64,000 bases of DNA, taken from NCBI GenBank assembly GCA_900465675.1, contig UBJR01000024.1, positions 1 to 64,000 on the forward strand, given 5' to 3'. A program made the translations under genes and the position numbers. Each line of letters starts with the position of its first letter. Positions within the stretch are counted from its first letter, which is position 1. A model generated the notes under the pieces. The model saw only the letters and a program-made list of their open reading frames with translations, did not search any database and was not told where the DNA came from. The DNA comes from Hyphomicrobiales bacterium. Its GTDB lineage: Bacteria; Pseudomonadota; Alphaproteobacteria; Rhizobiales; Rhizobiaceae. Shown here piece by piece: positions 60,999-64,000 of the stretch.

Positions 60999-63949
60999 GT
61001 CTTCAACACCGCCTGAAAGATCTTGCGCACCGCCTTCGACAGCCGCTTCACTTCGCTTTCCAGCGTCTTGATATCCGGGCAGTCGCCGGCGCGGCAGACG
61101 AGCTCGACCAGCCCCGATGGTGCTTCCTTCGGATCGAACAGCCCGTCGATGCAGAGGCGGATCAGCTGCGAGAGTTCCGTGTAGAGGTTGAAAGCCTCAA
61201 GGCATGTATCGAGATCGGCAGGCGCCATCAGCCTGCCGCCAAGCGCCTTCAGCGCCTCGCCCGTGTTCAGCCCGTTGACCGTCACGGCATCGCCCTTGGC
61301 GGGCGCAATCAGCGCCAGATATTGCGCGATGAACTCGATATCGATGACGCCCCCCGGGATGAGCTTCAGGTCCCAGCCGTTCTCCGGCGCCTTCTCCTTG
61401 TCGATAAGCTCGCGCATCTCGCCGACATCGCGCGCCACCTTGGCCGTATCGCGCTTCTGCGACAGCACATCGGAAATGATCCGCTCGGCAGCTTCCGTTA
61501 AGCTCGCATCGCCGCAGATCAGCCGCGCCCGGCTGAGCGCCATGTGCTCCCAGGTCCAGGCTTCCTCGCGCTGGTATTTCTCGAAGGAATTGATCCGTGT
61601 CGCCACCGGCCCCTTGTTGCCGGATGGGCGAAGCCGCATGTCGACTTCGTAGAGAATGCCCTCCGCCGTCGGCGCCGAAAAGGCGGCGATCAGCCGCTGG
61701 GTGATGCGGGTGAAATAGCGCACCGCATCGAGCGGCTTCTCGCCGTCGGATTCGCCAGCCGTATCGTCGTAGTCGTAGAGCAGGATCAGGTCGATGTCAG
61801 AGCCCGCCGTCAGCTCGAAGCTGCCGAGCTTACCCATCCCGGCAACGGCCACCTTGCCGCCCGGGAAGCGCCCATGCGCCGCCTCGACCTCTTTGACAAC
61901 GCCGTCGAGCGCTGCCTCGATGATCAGGTCGGCGAGATGGGTAAAGGCCCGCGCCGCCATCGCGCCATTGATGGCGCCCGTCAGCAGCCGGATACCGATC
62001 AGGAAGCGTTGCTCGGCGGCAAAGATGCGCAGCCGGTCGAGCAATTCTTCATAATAGCGAGCCTGCACCAGAGACGCCTTCAGGCGCTCGCCGAGATAAT
62101 CCCGCGTCGGCAGTTCCGCCATCAGGCCGGGATCGAGCATGCCGTCGAAGACGTGCGGCTTGGCGGCGATCACTTCGGCAAGCTTCGGCGCCGACGACAT
62201 AATGTTGACGATCAGCGAAAGCAGCGCCGGATTGCTGCCGAGCAGCGAGAAAAGCTGGATGCCCGAAGGGAGGCCCGAAATGAAGCTGTCGAAGCGCAGC
62301 AGCGCCTCGTCCGCCCTCTTGCTCTCGCCGAAAACCCGCAGGAGCTGCGGCGTCAATTCCGTCAGCCGCTCGCGCGCCTCGACCGATTGCGTCGCCCTGT
62401 AGCGGCCATAGTGCCAGGTGCGGATGATGCGTGAAATATCCGACGGGCGCTGGAAGCCCATCTTCTTCAGCGTCTCCAGCGTATCCGGATCGTCGTTCTG
62501 GCCGGTGAAGACAAGGTTGCCGGTGTCGGTCGAGAGCTTGTTTTCCTGTTCGAACAGCCGCGCATAGCGCCGCTCGACGGTCCTAAGCTTATCGACCAGC
62601 TTTTCCGAAAAACTCGACGTGTCGCTGAAGCCCATCATGAAGGCGATGCGTTTCAGGTCGGCTTCGGTCTCCGGCAGCAGATGCGTCTGCTCGTCTCGCA
62701 CCATCTGGATGCGGTGCTCGACATCACGCAGGAACCAGTAAGCATCCGTGAGCTCGTCGCGCGTCTCCGCATCGATCCACTTGGCCTTGGTCAGTTCGGC
62801 CAGCGTCTCCTCGGTGCCGCGGCTGCGCAGCACCGGCATGCGCCCGCCGGCGATCAGCTGCTGCGTCTGCGCGAAGAACTCGATCTCGCGGATCCCGCCA
62901 CGCCCCAGCTTCACATTATGCCCTTTGACGGCAATCGCCCCGTGGCCCTTGTGCGCGTGGATCTGCCGCTTGATCGAATGAATGTCGGCAATCGCCGCAT
63001 AGTCGAGATATTTGCGGAAGACGAATGGCACCAGGCCGCGCAGAAAATCCTCGCCAGCCGCAAGGTCTCCGGCGACGGGCTTGGCCTTGATGAAAGCCGC
63101 CCGCTCCCAGTTCTGCCCCCTGCCCTCGTAATAGATCATCGCCGCATCGAAGGAGATCGCCAGCGGTGTGGATCCCGGATCCGGCCGGAGACGGAGATCG
63201 GTGCGGAATACATAGCCATCGGCGGTGCGCTCCTGCAGGATGCGCACCAGCCGCCGCATCAGCCGCGGAAAGATCTCGATCGCATCATCAGGATCGGGCA
63301 CGATGCCCGCCTGCTCATCGAAGAACACGACAAGGTCGATATCGGAGGAATAGTTGAGTTCGGAGGCGCCGAGCTTGCCCATGCCGAGCACGATCAGGCC
63401 CGAGCCTTCGCTCGGCTTGCCGGTATCCTTGATCACAAGCTTGCCGCTCTCATGCGCCGACATCAGCAGATGATCGATCGCCGCGGCAACCGATGCTTCG
63501 GCGAGAGCGCTCAGCCAACCCGTCGTCTGGCGGCCGTCGAATATCCGGGCGAGATCGGCCAGCGCCACTAGGAAGGCCACCTTGCGCTTGATCCGCCGCA
63601 GCCGGGTCATCACCACGGATTCCGCCGGAAACACATCCTCCTCCGCCTGCCAGCTATCACGCGCCTCTTTGATCAGCGCCTCGATCTGCGGCTCCAGCGG
63701 CGCGGAGATCGCCGCAGCCAGGATGTCGTTGTCGATATTCGCGGCGTCCCGGAGGTAGGGCGACAGCGTGAAGGCGGCGGCGATGAAATCGCAGAGCGGA
63801 CCACCGGCCTTCAGCATCGCGGCGACAGCCGGCTGCTCGCGGCCGATCTCGGCTAGATCGGTCATCGCCAGCTTCAGTTCGGACTGGTTGAGCGGCTTCA
63901 ACGCCGCGCCTGCAGCGTCCTTCAGCAGATGTGTCGATTTCTTCAGCAT
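60995..63949 (-). CDS. glnE: Bifunctional glutamine synthetase adenylyltransferase/adenylyl-removing enzyme
   Basis: A 984-residue nitrogen-control enzyme that adenylylates and deadenylylates glutamine synthetase in response to PII and glutamine. Two nucleotidyltransferase domains are visible: GASELNYSSDIDLVVFFD near 205 (adenylyl-removing side) and GSFELTAGSDIDLILLYDYD near 710 (transferase side), each with the DxD metal pair. PII-type domains lie after them. I use ATG 63949 with GGGAGGTGGG just upstream; a GTG at 63970 in the same frame is an alternative. Confidence 0.95.
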   Translation of the reverse strand: MLKKSTHLLKDAAGAALKPLNQSELKLAMTDLAEIGREQPAVAAMLKAGGPLCDFIAAAFTLSPYLRDAANIDNDILAAAISAPLEPQIEALIKEARDSWQAEEDVFPAESVVMTRLRRIKRKVAFLVALADLARIFDGRQTTGWLSALAEASVAAAIDHLLMSAHESGKLVIKDTGKPSEGSGLIVLGMGKLGASELNYSSDIDLVVFFDEQAGIVPDPDDAIEIFPRLMRRLVRILQERTADGYVFRTDLRLRPDPGSTPLAISFDAAMIYYEGRGQNWERAAFIKAKPVAGDLAAGEDFLRGLVPFVFRKYLDYAAIADIHSIKRQIHAHKGHGAIAVKGHNVKLGRGGIREIEFFAQTQQLIAGGRMPVLRSRGTEETLAELTKAKWIDAETRDELTDAYWFLRDVEHRIQMVRDEQTHLLPETEADLKRIAFMMGFSDTSSFSEKLVDKLRTVERRYARLFEQENKLSTDTGNLVFTGQNDDPDTLETLKKMGFQRPSDISRIIRTWHYGRYRATQSVEARERLTELTPQLLRVFGESKRADEALLRFDSFISGLPSGIQLFSLLGSNPALLSLIVNIMSSAPKLAEVIAAKPHVFDGMLDPGLMAELPTRDYLGERLKASLVQARYYEELLDRLRIFAAEQRFLIGIRLLTGAINGAMAARAFTHLADLIIEAALDGVVKEVEAAHGRFPGGKVAVAGMGKLGSFELTAGSDIDLILLYDYDDTAGESDGEKPLDAVRYFTRITQRLIAAFSAPTAEGILYEVDMRLRPSGNKGPVATRINSFEKYQREEAWTWEHMALSRARLICGDASLTEAAERIISDVLSQKRDTAKVARDVGEMRELIDKEKAPENGWDLKLIPGGVIDIEFIAQYLALIAPAKGDAVTVNGLNTGEALKALGGRLMAPADLDTCLEAFNLYTELSQLIRLCIDGLFDPKEAPSGLVELVCRAGDCPDIKTLESEVKRLSKAVRKIFQAVLKT

Positions 63950-64000
63950 CCCACCTCCCGGCAGCGTCACGCCGGAATCGCGTTTTGCCGTATGCCCTTA

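Noticed and set aside
1..64000. CRISPR array, prophage, insertion sequence or toxin-antitoxin locus
   Set aside because: No regularly spaced direct repeats, cas, transposase, integrase or recognisable toxin-antitoxin genes were found. The repeated elements present are short intergenic palindromes.

Overview
The window looks like ordinary chromosome of a Rhizobiaceae member, most like Rhizobium of the etli/leguminosarum group. The pointers are a MurR/RpiR-controlled inositol operon in the order iolR-iolC-iolD-iolE-iolB, rhizobial intergenic palindromes of the RIME type, a RopA-like porin signal peptide at the left edge, a 984-residue GlnE, a PdhS-family histidine kinase, and uniformly high GC with alphaproteobacterial codon habits. 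No transposase, integrase, plasmid gene, prophage gene or CRISPR array was seen. All of this was read by eye; no search was run.

Layout. 1-3.2 kb: start of a porin (minus), tRNA-Ser(GCT) with its terminator, a ferredoxin-reductase-like flavoprotein and an inositol-dehydrogenase-like Gfo/Idh/MocA protein. 3.4-10.3 kb: iolR and iolCDEB, with a different palindromic element in each of the three gaps inside iolCDEB. 10.4-18.5 kb: small accessory genes (DUF1127, AraC regulator plus Cys-rich mini-protein, MATE exporter, glyoxalase-like protein, two PilZ-like proteins around a host-attachment-type protein and a DUF2177 protein, HisC-like aminotransferase, Sel1 protein, DUF2147 protein). 19-23.3 kb: AMP nucleosidase, then three tandem YciI/DGPF genes feeding into an ECF42-type sigma factor. 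23.2-26.8 kb: UPF0104-like membrane protein divergent from a polyprenyl-phosphate glycosyltransferase and a GT39-like transferase. 26.8-29.6 kb: SpuC-like aminotransferase divergent from a PuuA-like glutamine synthetase homologue (putrescine use). 29.6-35.2 kb: lipid kinase, MFS exporter, HxlR regulator with its divergent quinone-oxidoreductase-like dehydrogenase, and MgtE. 35.2-39 kb: a four-gene ferric-siderophore/citrate ABC importer. 39-44.1 kb: Lrp regulator and DMT exporter, L,D-transpeptidase, ETF-ubiquinone oxidoreductase and an atypical SDR. 44.3-50.6 kb: RND efflux pair, then a class D beta-lactamase divergent from an AmpR-like LysR regulator. 50.7-55.5 kb: Hsp70-like protein, a divergent family-4 uracil-DNA glycosylase homologue, two small ORFs, an unknown gene and a DMT exporter. 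55.8-64 kb: pepN, PdhS-like histidine kinase and glnE.

How it works together. The best-defined system is inositol catabolism. IolR probably represses iolC through GGAA-N6-TTCC sites, one of which overlaps the iolR stop codon. IolC carries a C-terminal DUF2090 aldolase-like domain that may supply the otherwise absent IolJ step. A second coherent unit is the ECF42 sigma factor with its three DGPF genes and a promoter-like TGTCGA/CGTC element upstream. I saw no clearly undescribed multi-gene system. The more unusual items are candidate operators (IolR, LiuR-like, CtrA-like), an SD-sequestering hairpin before the DUF1127 gene, altered motif residues in the uracil-DNA glycosylase homologue, an AraC/metal-binding mini-protein pair, a possible AUC-start small gene, and repeated interlocking of stop codons at convergent gene ends.
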